Notes: a model not told the origin generated them from the letters alone. 64,000 nt of DNA from Scylla paramamosain (GCF_035594125.1 NW_026973708.1:537501-601500), one strand, 5' to 3'. Numbered from the stretch's first letter, positions 1 through 10,463 are shown. Numbers and translations are program-made.

Positions 1-397
1 GTGGAGTATTACAGTGTGTTATAACAAGACAAATGGCATTAAAAAGCACGTCATTTACCGACAAGCATTGCGCGACAACATTATTCCGGTGATTAAAAGT
101 ACTCCTGTAAAATGGTACGTGGCATCATCCCAGCAAGGCAGAAGGGGAGCAAATCCCAGCGACCTTGAAAACAGCTGAGTGATGATGCCACGTACCATTT
201 TACAAGAGAATTTGCCTCGCTGGGTTGATGCCACGTACCATTTTACAAGAGAATTTGCCTCGCTGGGATGATGCCACGTACTATTTTACAGGAGTACTTT
301 TAATAGCCGGCGTAATGTTTTCGTGCAATGCTTGTTGGTAAATTACCTGCTTTTTAATGACACTTGTCTTGTTATAACACGCTGTAATACTCAACAC
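1..397. mobile_element. MITE-like fold-back element, copy M1
   Basis: Positions 1-129 and 267-397 are inverted repeats of about 130 bp, close to 87% identical by eye. Both outer ends begin with a GAGTATTACAG-type sequence and both inner ends finish in ATGATGCCACGTA-type sequence. No open frame encodes a transposase, so this looks like a non-autonomous element. Two further partial copies in the window (6767-6938 and 47494-47710) show that the unit is dispersed. The left edge may extend beyond the window. The right edge runs into a (CT)n microsatellite, and no target-site duplication can be recognised. The superfamily is unknown. Confidence 0.7.
183..268 (+). repeat. 43-bp direct repeats inside MITE M1
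   Basis: Two essentially identical 43-bp units begin with TGATGCCACGTACCATTTTA at 183 and 226. A third, partial unit at 269 forms the inner end of the right arm. The other two MITE copies lack this expansion, so it is a local tandem duplication of the inner end. Confidence 0.75.
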
Positions 398-782
<385 letters not shown>

Positions 783-787
783 CGCAC

Positions 788-1020
788 AGGTGGTGCATCA
801 CAGCGTCAGACTCACAGAGGATGTGTAGCCGAGGCAATGACACGTGGACGGCTCTGATGGCGGCCAGAACCTCTTGGGCGTCTTGGTCACACACGGCCAG
901 GCTGAGCACCCCCAGGTCCCGCCATTCCTGCAGCAGCTGTGTGCCGGCACCACTTAAGTGACCCATGAACCTCTCAAGGTGACTCCTGTAATGGCCGAGT
1001 GTTGTGCACCTGTGTGCTGC
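788..1020 (-). CDS. Candidate coding exon, minus strand, possibly leucine-rich/NLR-like
   Basis: On the minus strand this GC-rich stretch reads through about 78 residues without a stop. It has balanced composition, including HLERFMGHLSG, LLQEWRDLGVLSLAVCDQD and LAAIRAVHVSLPRLHIL. A plausible acceptor (TCCAG, from the complement of 1021-1025) precedes it, and a plausible donor (GTGCGTG, from 781-787) follows it directly before an (AAT)n tract. The spaced leucines resemble a leucine-rich region such as those in NLR-type proteins, but this is a guess. It sits downstream, on the same strand, of the candidate first exon at 2036-2284, so the two may belong to one gene interrupted by a CR1-like fragment. 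It could also be a gene relic. Confidence 0.45.
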
Positions 1021-1022
1021 CT

Positions 1023-1024
<2 letters not shown>

Positions 1025-1069
<45 letters not shown>
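1025..1069. repeat. (CA)n microsatellite
   Basis: About 22 uninterrupted CA units lie immediately upstream (minus-strand sense) of the candidate exon at 788-1020, next to its acceptor. Confidence 0.95.
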
Positions 1070-1070
<1 letters not shown>

Positions 1071-1128
1071 CTTATATGTTTATTAATTTCTTTATTCACT
1101 GTTCCATAATAGTATTGATAAAGATAAC

Positions 1129-1530
1129 TCCTCCTCCTCCTCCTCCTCCTCCTCCTCCTCCTCCTCCTCCTCTTACTCCTCCTCTTCCTGTTCTTCTTCG
1201 TCCCCCTCCTCCTCATCTTCCTCTTATTCCTCGTCTTTTTGTTCTTCCTCCTCCTCTTCATCTTCCTCTTCCTCCTCCTTTTCTCGCCTTCCTTCTAGCT
1301 CTCCTTTTCCTCGTCTTTTTGTTCTTCTTCCTCCTCCTCTTCATCTTTCTCTTCCTCCTCCTTTTCTCGCCTTCCTTCTAGCTCTCCTTTTCCTCGTCTT
1401 TTTGTTCTTCTTCCTCCTCCTCTTCATCTTCCTCTTCCTCCTCCTTTTCTCGCCTTCCTTCTAGCTCTCCTTTTTCTCTTCGTTCTCTTATTCCTCCTCC
1501 TCCTCCTCCTCCTCCTCCTCTTCTTCCTAC
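1129..1530. repeat. (TCC)n tract plus 83-bp tandem repeat
   Basis: A (TCC)n tract occupies about 1129-1172. It is followed by an almost pure pyrimidine region in which the marker TTCTCGCCTTCCTTCTAGCT starts at 1281, 1364 and 1447. This is an 83-bp period with just under three copies. A second (TCC)n tract lies at about 1494-1520. No gene is supported. Confidence 0.85.
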
Positions 1531-1536
1531 TACATC

Positions 1537-2019
1537 CTCATCAGCCTTACATCTGTAGTATGTGAACTGATGAAAACAGTAAATTGCAACAATGTAGTGA
1601 ACTATCTACATATAAATGATTTAATCAATGACTCACAGCATGGCTTCCGAAACAGACGTTCTTGTCTAACTAATCTTCTTGATTTCTTTAATGATATTTT
1701 TACCATTTACGACGAAACAAAGGCAGTAGATTTAGTGTATCTAGATTTTCAAGAAGCTTTTGACAAAGTTCCGGCTACTAGCTAAATTGAAGTCACATGG
1801 TATAAATGGAAAACTTCTCAATTGGCTGTCTCAGACTGGCTGTCTGAGAGAAAGCAGCGCGTTGTTTTAAATGGTACATTTTCAAACTGGCGAGAAGTTT
1901 TAAGTGGTGTACCACAGGGATCTGTGCTCGGCCCTGTTCTTTTCCTTATTTACGTTAATGATATCGATGAGGACCTCACCTGTAAAGTATCTAAGTTCGC
2001 TGATGATACAAAAAATAAT
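1537..2019 (+). mobile_element. CR1-like LINE fragment, reverse transcriptase, broken
   Basis: Two adjacent frames encode the middle of a non-LTR reverse transcriptase. The first carries ISLTSVVCELM, QHGFRNRRSC and LVYLDFQEAFDKVP (RT motif A region). The second carries [33 protein letters not shown] (motif B) and a FADDT box (motif C). A small deletion near 1780 breaks the frame, and the sequence stops just after the catalytic box, so both ends are missing. The style of the motifs fits CR1/Jockey-superfamily elements, and the minus-strand fragment at 36486-37084 covers the downstream part of a similar protein. The element is defective. Confidence 0.8.
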
Positions 2020-2035
2020 GAATAAAGTAGTCACG

Positions 2036-2284
2036 TCAGAGGATAAGCAGCACTGAACTGTGGTTCAGTGCTGTTTTCTTTTGTTTGTTACTCATCCTGC
2101 CATAGTTGGCTGTCGAGCCTTGAGGGAGGTTGTCAAGGTAGTCAATGTGGGACTGGCCTGGCGGCGTGGCGGGGGCGTTCAGCGCGCCGCGCTTCAACAC
2201 GAAGGTCAAGACGTCCTTGCCTGCGTTCTCCATCAGGAAGATGAGCTTCGCGCGACGGACGCAAACTTTCGGAGCGGCGGCCAT
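2036..2284 (-). CDS. Hypothetical protein, candidate first coding exon
   Basis: A minus-strand frame starts at an ATG in an excellent context (CCACCATGGCC, reading 2288 to 2278). It runs 82 residues to a stop at 2036. The N-terminus is MAAAPKVCVRRAKLIFLMEN, followed by AGKDVLTFVLKRG and then a more hydrophilic tail. The surrounding 2100-2500 is GC- and CpG-rich, as expected around a first exon. The amphipathic helical N-terminus recalls small helical adaptor or HEPN-like domains, but I cannot assign a family. A weak donor lies after GRMS (GTAACA), so the last 17 or so residues may be intronic read-through. The exon at 788-1020 may follow in the same transcript. Confidence 0.45.
   Translation of the reverse strand: MAAAPKVCVRRAKLIFLMENAGKDVLTFVLKRGALNAPATPPGQSHIDYLDNLPQGSTANYGRMSNKQKKTALNHSSVLLIL
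2048..2073. repeat. Perfect 11-bp hairpin
   Basis: CAGCACTGAAC (2048-2058) and GTTCAGTGCTG (2063-2073) are perfect inverted repeats around a 4-nt loop. The hairpin lies inside the tail of the minus-strand frame, next to the end of the CR1-like fragment. Its function is unknown. Confidence 0.8.
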
Positions 2285-2541
2285 GGTGGAGGGCTTGGGA
2301 CACAGTTCTTCTCGCCAGCAGCCTGCAAAGAAATTTCCCAAGTGAGGAGCAGGGCAGGAGAGACGTGGTTTGCAAGGCTCAGTGCGGGAGGGAGGGAGTT
2401 GAGCCTTGAAGTGGCCGGCCTGAGCACCGGGATGTGGGGACAAGACAAAGAGGTGGATGGGAGTAAGAGACACTATGGCACACGGCATGGCACGTGTGTT
2501 GTGGCCAAACCATTTGACAAGACAACACGAGGCAAGACTTG

Positions 2542-2542
<1 letters not shown>
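2285..2542 (-). promoter_or_regulatory. GC-rich upstream region of the minus-strand candidate gene
   Basis: This region lies directly 5' (minus-strand sense) of the ATG at 2284. It is GC-rich and contains no other convincing frame. It is the natural place for a 5' UTR and promoter, but I see no TATA box or defined element, so the call rests on position and composition. Confidence 0.25.

Positions 2543-2601
<59 letters not shown>
2543..2601. repeat. (GT)n microsatellite
   Basis: About 29 GT units, followed by short AAGT repeats to about 2635. Confidence 0.95.
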
Positions 2602-2602
<1 letters not shown>

Positions 2603-2845
2603 AAGTAAGTAAGTAAATAAGTAAGTAATCAAGTAAGCAAACCTGTATAAAGTATTTCAAGGTGTACATACAATACACAGTCACGTGAGCCGAGGCTCTC
2701 TGACGGTGTATTGTACAGTAGAGCAGAGGGCAGGAGTGCAAACAAATTATAATGTACAACAACATAATGAATTGTATTGTACAGCGGCAGTACCGCGCCG
2801 CTACAGAGAAGATAAACACTAATACAAGTGTCTCACACTAACTTA

Positions 2846-2930
2846 ATAATAATAAAATAATGATGATAATAACAATAACAACAAGAGTAGTGATAACAAT
2901 AATACTAATAACTACAACAACAACAGCAGC

Positions 2931-2984
<54 letters not shown>

Positions 2985-3124
2985 AATAATAATAATAATA
3001 ATACCAATAAGAATATTAGTAACAAATAATAGTAACTAGCATTAATAAACATAATTATTAACTAATACTGGTAACTAGGGCAACAACAACAATAAATACC
3101 AACAACAACAACAACATCATCAAC

Positions 3125-3172
<48 letters not shown>

Positions 3173-3190
3173 GTAATAATGATAACAGCA
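2846..3190. repeat. Degenerate (AAT)n/(AAC)n array
   Basis: Interspersed AAT and AAC trinucleotides, with a cleaner (AAC)n block at about 2931-2980 and (AAT)n blocks at 2981-3003 and 3126-3172. No coding potential. Confidence 0.9.
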
Positions 3191-3751
3191 ACAAATGCGA
3201 TGACTGCAATAAATAGCATCAAAATCACAGCTTTTGTTGATGAAGTGGTTACTTTTTAACCTGTTTTTTGTTTGAACATTTTATCAGTTGTAAGAAGAAC
3301 TTTGTCTATCAAGAGGCAAACTGTTCACAACAATTTTGGTCCAACTTGTCACACTGTTTGTGAATAATATTGTTGTCAGTATCGCACAAATAAGGTTAAC
3401 GTTGTTACTTCTCGTGTGAGAAACATTTTCTGCCAATTTGAATATTGCATTATGTCCAAGATTTTGATGTATTAATAACAATGTGAAGTACTTATGAATG
3501 AAGGGAAGCCTGCAAATACTGAAGGCTGAGGAAGCTTTGGATGCAGACTCTTTACGGAAAATGTACAGCGAAGAATTTTATTTTGCCGTCTTGTTGCTTT
3601 TGTTAAAAAGACGGACATGTAGATGCCCATGTAGGAAGGCAGTGCATGAGATGTGGGCAGCGTGAAGTACACTGCGTGTCACCCACTGCTTCACTTGTTA
3701 CATTACCCACAATTCTTTTTGAAATGCCAGCTGTTTGAGAGACATTTAAAC

Positions 3752-3754
<3 letters not shown>
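3191..3754. other. Unique sequence, no supported gene
   Basis: Moderately AT-rich unique sequence. Minus-strand frames of about 65 residues exist (for example 3284-3481) but show no recognisable motif or start context. I see no repeat family shared with the rest of the window. Confidence 0.4.
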
Positions 3755-3802
<48 letters not shown>

Positions 3803-3828
3803 TGCGTGCGTGCGTGCGTGCGTGCGTG
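3755..3828. repeat. (GT)n followed by (GCGT)n
   Basis: (GT)n to about 3800, then TGCG/TGCGTGCG units to 3828. The alternating purine-pyrimidine run has Z-DNA potential. Confidence 0.95.
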
Positions 3829-3875
3829 GACCGTATGCATTTTTGGCAATGATTTCTTTGGCGGAAAAGATGCCC

Positions 3876-4093
3876 ACCAGTACACAGTGGAGTGGTCTCC
3901 CCTTGTTTCACAGGGCGTGGACTCCAGCTTGAAAAGACTCCTCGATAAAATTCATGACATGTTCAGTATTTGCCTCCCTATTAAGTATATAGATGTTTCA
4001 CACAAAAGGCTCCAAAACCCACACATTTCTCAAACAGTAATCAACTCGACAAGACCCAAAAATCAGTTGTACAGAGAGCTTCCTAAACCGTAA
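3876..4093 (+). mobile_element. LINE fragment: linker between endonuclease and reverse transcriptase
   Basis: The plus frame ending at the stop 4091-4093 reads LLDKIHDMFSICLPIKYIDV, then SHKRLQNPHISQTVINS, then RPKNQLYREL. The order Lys-Arg-Leu ... Pro-(Trp/His)-Ile-(Thr/Ser) ... Lys-Asn-x-Leu-Tyr is characteristic of the segment between the EN and RT domains of Jockey/CR1-superfamily LINE proteins. Neither domain is retained on either side, so this is a short relic. Its relation to the other LINE families in the window cannot be judged. Confidence 0.5.
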
Positions 4094-4474
4094 GCTCCGC
4101 CCTCTGTTCCGGTGAGGATATAGACAGGCTGACAGATGTGGATGCAGACAGAGACAGATAGGTAGACAGGTAGATAGACAGATTGTGTCCAGTTTTTGTG
4201 GTATATAGTCTTGCCTCGTTAGTGCCTCATTTTCTACTTTCTGAGTGTGTGCAGTAGAAAACACAGTGAAAACAATTACAAGGAAAGAAAAGAGTAAGTG
4301 TACTCACCTCAAGAGTGCAGGTGTGTACACTCCGGGAGACGGGAGGAAGGAAGGCGCGAGGCGGGAGGTGCCTGTGGGGAGAGACACACTGTGCTTCATG
4401 CTCTTACATTTATACTCCACAAGCACAAGTCTGTATCTGTGTACATCTATCTATCTGTATCTATCTGTATAAAC

Positions 4475-4478
<4 letters not shown>

Positions 4479-4512
<34 letters not shown>
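4479..4512. repeat. (GA)n microsatellite
   Basis: About 17 GA units preceded by degenerate CTAT/AGAC tetranucleotides. Confidence 0.9.
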
Positions 4513-4515
<3 letters not shown>

Positions 4516-4787
4516 TCCAAAAATGTACTCACTGTTTGACTCGCTATAATTCTTTTTTTTTTTTTTTTCAGAAACAGTTGGCCAAAATAATAATGGCAGA
4601 AGTAAGACTAAGCTTTGAAGAAAGAACATGTCATAAAGTGTTACTGGAGGCACGAAAATGTCAAAGAAGTGCAAAGACAATTCACAAGACACTTTGACAG
4701 GGATCCACCAAGGTGACGCGCCATTGCTCGCATCACAGCTAAGTTTGTACCAGATGGAACTGTTCACGACCTTCATAAGCATGCGTG

Positions 4788-4788
4788 T

Positions 4789-4819
<31 letters not shown>

Positions 4820-4873
4820 TGGTAGAGGTAGTATTCATGATTTCTCACTACTACTACTACTACTACTACTACA

Positions 4874-4909
<36 letters not shown>

Positions 4910-5222
4910 GTTGCTACTACTACTATGTGAATATTAATATTAATGCCTTAAGAATTGTTGCAAAAACAGTTGCAGTAGTAGCATTTGTATTTGTAATAGT
5001 AGTAGTAATAGTAGTAATAATAGTAGTAGTAGTAATTGTTGTTATATTGTTATTATGATTGCTATCAATAATATCACACACACACAATAGTAGTAGTAGT
5101 AGCAGTAATAGTAGTAGTAAGAGTAGAAGCAATAGTAATTTTAATAATTTAGTATAATTTAATTATTTAATTAATTTTATTTATTTATTTATTTATTTTA
5201 TTTTATTTATTTTATTTATTTT
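4788..5222. repeat. (GTA)n, inverted (TAC)n, degenerate (GTA)n, then (ATTT)n
   Basis: A (GTA)n tract at about 4788-4830 is followed within 20 bp by its complement (TAC)n at about 4849-4925. A degenerate GTA/AAT stretch then runs to about 5130 and ATTT/TTTA repeats follow at 5170-5222. The opposed GTA and TAC tracts can pair. Confidence 0.85.
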
Positions 5223-5435
5223 TTTGGTGGATATGAGTGTGTTCGTTGGTTGAACAAGTCCCTGTATATTAAATAGACTTTTGTGTGTCGCTCAAGTACC
5301 GAACGGCCTCGAAACACTGAGCCAAAGGGATGCCGCTCAGCCTGCAGCCAGTGTGGCGGCGTATCTTGTGTGGTGCGCGTGTGTATCGCATTGTGTTCCT
5401 CCTCATAGACTTAGTGGTGGTCAAGATAACCAGGA
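5223..5435. other. Unique sequence, no supported gene
   Basis: CpG-containing unique sequence between microsatellites and the GC-rich region downstream. No convincing exon. Confidence 0.35.
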
Positions 5436-6061
5436 TTGGCCAAGCCCTCCCTGAAGTGTGCTACCAGTAGTGTACCAGGTGTGTTGAGTAGCCGCCAGGT
5501 GTACAGCCACACGTGTGTTGTGTACAAGTGCATGTTGTGTACAGAAAGATCTCCGCCCTGTTTTATAAGACCCATAATGCCGCTGGCCGGGAAACTACAC
5601 TTGCCACCATCTCAGACAGGACGCCATCTTGTTGTGTAAGTCAGAGACGCCTCCTATCACCCCAATCTCTCCCTCCCCACCACCCGCCAGCCACTCCTTC
5701 CCACTTCCGCCAGCAGCAGCTACTGGCCGCCCACCAGCCAGCAGCCCCTTCACGGCCACTACCTGCCAGCACGCCTTCCTGCCCTTACCCCCTCCCACTC
5801 CTTCCTCCCCTCCCTTCAACCCACTCCTTCCTAACCGCCATTCGCCACCCACTCCTGCCAGGCCCCTACCAGCAACCCACTCCTTCCAGCTCCCCGCCTG
5901 CCATCCTCCCCTTCCCGCCCCCCACCCACCATCCACTCCTGGTCCCCACCCGCCTCACGCTCCTTTCCCCTTTCCGCCGCCCACACAGGAGCTGCTCTCC
6001 TCGCTCCCTCCCCCCCACTCATGACGTCACGGACGGCGGTGACAGTGACTGGCTGGTGTGA
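5436..6061. promoter_or_regulatory. GC-rich, pyrimidine-skewed candidate promoter region with YY1-like and CRE sites
   Basis: The GACGCCATCTTGT at 5620-5632 is the reverse complement of an AAGATGGCG-type YY1 site. A strong donor-like GTAAGTC follows it on the plus strand. From about 5640 to 6020 the sequence is a degenerate C-rich array of CCCACTCCTTCC-like units. A perfect CRE palindrome TGACGTCA lies at 6022-6029, next to CpG-rich sequence. Together this looks like a TATA-less promoter or CpG-island-type region. The long proline-rich frames are composition artefacts of the C-rich array. Confidence 0.3.
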
Positions 6062-6089
6062 ACCGCACCTCACACTCGCTCTACCTAAA

Positions 6090-6091
6090 TG

Positions 6092-6128
<37 letters not shown>

Positions 6129-6354
6129 AATTACCAGTGCCACTACAATTACTTCTGTTACTACTGCTGCTACTACTACTAATACTACTAATACTAATAC
6201 TCGTTCTACTTCTACTTCTACTACTAATACTAATATTAGTTCTACTACTACTACTACTACTACTATTTCGATAACTGTTACTACTACTACTTCTACTAGT
6301 ACTACTACGACTATTATTATTATTGTTATGACTACTCATACTACTATTTTGACT

Positions 6355-6406
<52 letters not shown>

Positions 6407-6498
6407 GCTACTACTACTACTACAACTACTACTTCCTTGCAAGCCTCCCTGTCCGCTTTACCGTCATTCCTTGATTCATATTTTTTAGTATTTTTATT

Positions 6499-6573
<75 letters not shown>

Positions 6574-6700
6574 CATTATTATTATTATTATCATTATTAT
6601 TATTAGTGTGTGTGTGTGTGTGTGTGTAGGATTACAGATAAAAATACTATTCATGGATACCGTAATTTATTCACAGAAATAAATAAAAAATCTTACAGTG

Positions 6701-6766
<66 letters not shown>
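6090..6766. repeat. Compound (TAC)n, (ATT)n, (GT)n and (CT)n block
   Basis: (TAC)n with substitutions covers 6090-6424, (ATT)n 6502-6604, (GT)n 6606-6627 and (CT)n 6703-6766. The short spacers hold no supported gene. The (CT)n tract abuts the truncated end of MITE copy M2. Confidence 0.95.
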
Positions 6767-6771
<5 letters not shown>

Positions 6772-6938
6772 GTCAGTCAGCTGTTTTCAAGGTCGCTGGG
6801 CCTCGCTGCCCTCCTGCCTGGCTTGTATGATGCCACGTTGCATTTTACAGGAGTACTTTTAATCACCGCAGTAATGTTGTCGTGCAATGCTTGTCAGTAA
6901 ATTACGTGCTTTTTAATGACACTTGTCTTGTTATAACA
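6767..6938. mobile_element. MITE-like element, copy M2 (right arm only)
   Basis: Shares with M1 the inner ATGATGCCACGT, the TTTTACAGGAGTACTTTTAA segment and the outer TGTCTTGTTATAACA end. It also shares a CAGCTGTTTTCAAGGTCGCT loop with M1 and M3. The left arm is absent, replaced by a (CT)n tract. The outer right end merges into (CA)n. It is a truncated, non-autonomous copy. Confidence 0.75.
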
Positions 6939-6969
6939 CACACACACACACACACACAGTTGTTTGCCT

Positions 6970-7063
<94 letters not shown>

Positions 7064-7127
7064 CTCCACCCGTGTATCCTCCTAATAGTAGTAAATCTAT
7101 TATTATTATTTTTATTATTATTATTAT

Positions 7128-7160
<33 letters not shown>

Positions 7161-7330
7161 GAGGAGGAGGAGGAGGAGGAGGAGGAGGAGGAGGAGGAGC
7201 AGCAGCAGCACCAGTAGCAGTAGCAGAAATAGTAGTAACTGTGGTAGAAATAATAGTAGTAGTAGTAGTAGCAGTAGTAATAGTAGTAGTAATAGTAGTT
7301 GTTGTCGTCACCTCCTCCTCCTCCTCCTCT
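6938..7330. repeat. Compound (CA)n, (CT)n, (ATT)n, (GTA)n, (GGA)n, (GCA)n block
   Basis: (CA)n 6936-6957, (CT)n 6971-7058, then ATT at about 7100-7130, GTA to about 7160, GGA to about 7198 and AGC/AGT mixtures to about 7300. Long frames here translate to homopolymeric runs. Confidence 0.95.
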
Positions 7331-7578
7331 ACCTGCCCCTTGCTTCCTGTCATCTCCCTCTCCGCCACGCTCGCAGCAACGTCACGCGACCCGCTAAGGC
7401 TGCTTGCCGTCACCCACTGTTGTCTGTTTCCCTCCTTCAAAATTGTGTGTGTGTGGCTGCCAACATGAGTGTGCATTGTCACCAACACCATCACTGTTAC
7501 TTACCGCAACACTCTTTCCTCTTTCACTACAAAGGACAAACAAACTCACACAAAGGACACTCTTTTCTGCCGCCATGG
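7331..7578. other. Unique spacer, no supported gene
   Basis: GC-moderate sequence between two microsatellite blocks. Short frames in both strands lack motifs. Confidence 0.3.
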
Positions 7579-7818
7579 CCTACTACTACTACTACTAATA
7601 CTGCTACTACTAATACTATTACGATTATTACTGCTACTTCTACTACTACTACGATTATCACTGCTACTACTACTACTAATACTATTACGAGTATTACTGC
7701 TACTTCTACTACTACTACGATTATCACTGCTACTACTACTACTACTACTAATACTATTACGAGTATTGCTGCTACTTCTACTACGATTATCACTGCTACT
7801 ACTACTATTACTGCTATA

Positions 7819-7882
<64 letters not shown>

Positions 7883-8273
7883 ACTACTACTACTACGATT
7901 ATGACTACTACTAATACTAGTAGTACTTCAACTGCTGTTACTGTTAATACTACTGCGACTACTGCTACTACTACTACTACTACTACTACGATTGTGACTG
8001 CTTCTACTACTACTACTACTAATACTAGTACTACTACTACTACTGCTGCTACTACTGTTAATACTACTGCGACTACTGCTACTACTACTACTACTATTTC
8101 TACTGCTACTACTACTACTACTACCACCACCACCACCACCACCACCACCACCACCACCACCACTACCACCACCACCACTACCACCACCACCACTACCACC
8201 ACCACCACCACCACCACCACCACCACCATTACTGCTACTACTTCTATTACTACTACTTCTATTACTACTACTC

Positions 8274-8334
<61 letters not shown>

Positions 8335-8474
8335 GAGTACTTCTACTACTGCTACTACTGTCAATACTACTGCGACTATTGGGACTACTTCTGCTATTAC
8401 TACTACTATTACTACTACTACCACTACTACTACTGCTGCTGCTACTAGTACTGCTACTACTAGCACCACTACCA
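7579..8474. repeat. Long degenerate (TAC)n array with (ACC)n and (AAT)n blocks
   Basis: About 900 bp of TAC-based trinucleotides with recurrent internal variants such as ACGATTATCACTGCTACTAC. There is an (ACC)n block at 8120-8228 and an (AAT)n block at 8276-8331. Higher-order copies of 60-80 bp suggest duplication within the array. It abuts the 5' truncation of LINE family A copy 1. Confidence 0.95.
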
Positions 8475-9612
8475 TTCTCTCTGTAACTTCATCTCAAGTT
8501 TCCTTTCTGACCGTTCTATTGCTGCTGTGGTAGACGGTCACTGTTCTTCTCCCAAATCTATTAACTGTGGTGTTCCTCAGGGTTCTGTCCTGTCACCCAC
8601 TCTCTTCTTATTATTCATTAATGATCTTCTAAACCAAACTTCTTGTCCTATCCACTCCTATGCTGATGATACCACCCTGCACTTTTCCACGTCTTTTCAT
8701 AGACGTCCAACCCTTCAGGAGGTAAACATATCACGCAGGGAAGCCACAGAACGCCTGACTTCTGATCTTTCTAAAATTTCTGATTGGGGCAGAGCAAACT
8801 TGGTATTGTTCAATGCCTCAAAAACTCAATTCCTCCATCTATCAACTCGACACAATCTTCCAGACAACTATCCCCTCTTCTTCAATGACACTCAACTGTC
8901 CCCCTCTTCTACACTGAACATCCTCGGTCTGTCCTTTACTTATAATCTGAACTGGAAACTTCACATCTCATCTCTAGCTAAAACGGCTTCTATGAAGTTA
9001 GGTGTTCTGAGACGTCTCCGCCAGTTTTTCTCACCCCCCCAGCTGCTAACTCTGTACAAGGGCCTTATCCGTCCATGTATGGAGTATGCTTCACATGTCT
9101 GGGGGGGTTCCACTCATACTGCTGTTCTAGACAGGGTGGAATCAAAAGCTTTTCGTCTCATCAACTCCTCTCCTCTAACTGACTGTCTTCAGCCTCTCTC
9201 TCACCGCCGCAATGTTGCATCTCTTGCTGTCTTCTACCGCTATTTTCATGCTAACTGCTCTTCTGATCTTGCTAACTGCATGCCTCCCCTCCTTCCGCGG
9301 CCTCGCTGCACAAGACTTTCTTCTTTCTCTCACTCCTATTCTGTCCACCTCTCTAACGCAAGAGTTAACCAGTATTCTCAATCATTCATCCCTTTCTCTG
9401 GTAAACTCTGGAACTCCTTGCCTGCTTCTGTATTTCCACCTTCCTATGACTTGAATTCCTTCAAGAGGGAGGTTTCAAGACACTTATCCACCAATTTTTG
9501 ACCACTGCTTTGACCCTTTTAGGGACTGGCATTTCAGTGGGCATTTTTTTTATTAGATTTTTGTTGCCCTTGGCCAGTATCCTTCCTACATAAAAAAAAA
9601 AAAAAAAAAAAA
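8475..9612 (+). mobile_element. LINE family A, copy 1, 5'-truncated with poly(A) tail
   Basis: This is the 3' part of an EN+RT non-LTR retrotransposon, starting within the RT domain directly after a TAC array and ending in a 22-nt A tail at 9591-9612. Other copies in both orientations fix its limits. It is the copy with the longest undamaged RT frame. It shares with copy 7 (62608-63857) diagnostic differences such as FSHSYSVHL instead of FSHPYSVHL, so these two are close relatives. It is tail-to-tail with copy 2 across a short (TAC)n tract. Confidence 0.9.
8479..9501 (+). pseudogene. Reverse transcriptase C-terminal part, LINE family A
   Basis: Open frame of about 340 residues with no upstream start, because the 5' end is lost. 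RT motif B is [20 protein letters not shown] and motif C is the YADD box at 8659-8670. These are followed by [30 protein letters not shown] (thumb region) and the conserved LTLYKGLIRPCMEYASHVWG segment. The protein ends at NF followed by TGA. It belongs to the Jockey/CR1 superfamily by motif style; the exact clade is not certain. The EN domain and RT motifs 0-A are missing, so it cannot be autonomous. Confidence 0.85.
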
Positions 9613-9613
9613 T

Positions 9614-9663
<50 letters not shown>

Positions 9664-9670
9664 GTACTAC
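9613..9670. repeat. (TAC)n between two tail-to-tail LINE copies
   Basis: About 17 TAC units separate the A tail of copy 1 from the 3' end of inverted copy 2. Confidence 0.95.
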
Positions 9671-10145
9671 TTTTTATGAAGGAAGGACGCTGGCCAAGGG
9701 CAACAAAAGTCGAATAAAAAAAAAAGCCCATTGAAATGGCAGTCCCATAAAAGGGTCCAAAGTGGTAGCCAAAAATTGAAGGATAAGTGTCTTGAATCGT
9801 CCTTCTTGAAGGAATTCAAGTCATAGGAAGGTGGAAATAGAGAAGCAGGCAGGGAGTTCCAGAGTTTACCAGAGAAAGGGATGAATGATTGAGAATACTG
9901 GTTAACTCTTGCGTTAGAGAGGTGGACAGAATAGGGGTGAGAAAAAGAAGAAAGTCTTGTGCAGCGAGGCCGCGGGGGGAGAGGAGGCATGCAGTTAGCA
10001 AGATCAGAAGAGCAGTTAGCATGAAAATAGCGGTAGAAGACAGCTAGAGATGCAACATTGCAGCGGTGAGAGAGAAACTGAAGACAGTCAGTTAGAGGAG
10101 AGGAGTTGATGAGACGAAAAGCTTTTGATTCCACCCTGTCTAGAA
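9671..10145 (-). mobile_element. LINE family A, copy 2, 3' end only
   Basis: On the minus strand the frame encodes the C-terminus from VESKAFRLINSSPL-like sequence through YSVHLSNARVNQYSQSFIPF to SFKKDDSRHLS. Its normal stop is lost: the frame reads on into the 3' UTR to 9667. The fragment breaks at 10145 (CACCCTGTCTAGAA) into another TAC/ACC array. It is inverted relative to copy 1. Confidence 0.9.
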
Positions 10146-10182
10146 GAGACTAGTACTACTACCACCACCATTAATACAGCTG

Positions 10183-10247
<65 letters not shown>

Positions 10248-10368
10248 GTTGCTACTACCACCGTTGCTACTACTACTACTACTACTGCTACTACTACTAA
10301 TACCACCACTAGAACTATCACTACTACCACCATTACTACTACTACTACTGCTATTATCACCACCATTG

Positions 10369-10430
<62 letters not shown>

Positions 10431-10463
10431 TCCATTACTACTTCTGGTACTACTACTACTACA

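Noticed and set aside
2048..2073. Histone mRNA-type stem-loop or intrinsic terminator
   Set aside because: The stem and loop sequence do not match the histone consensus, no histone gene is nearby, and bacterial terminators are not relevant here.
5513..6061. 182-residue proline-rich frame
   Set aside because: The region is a C-rich degenerate repeat that is open in several frames. There is no domain and no splice context.
9175..9381. Antisense basic frames repeated at every family A copy (RILVNSCVREVDRIGV...)
   Set aside because: They are shadows of the RT C-terminus, conserved only because the sense strand is.
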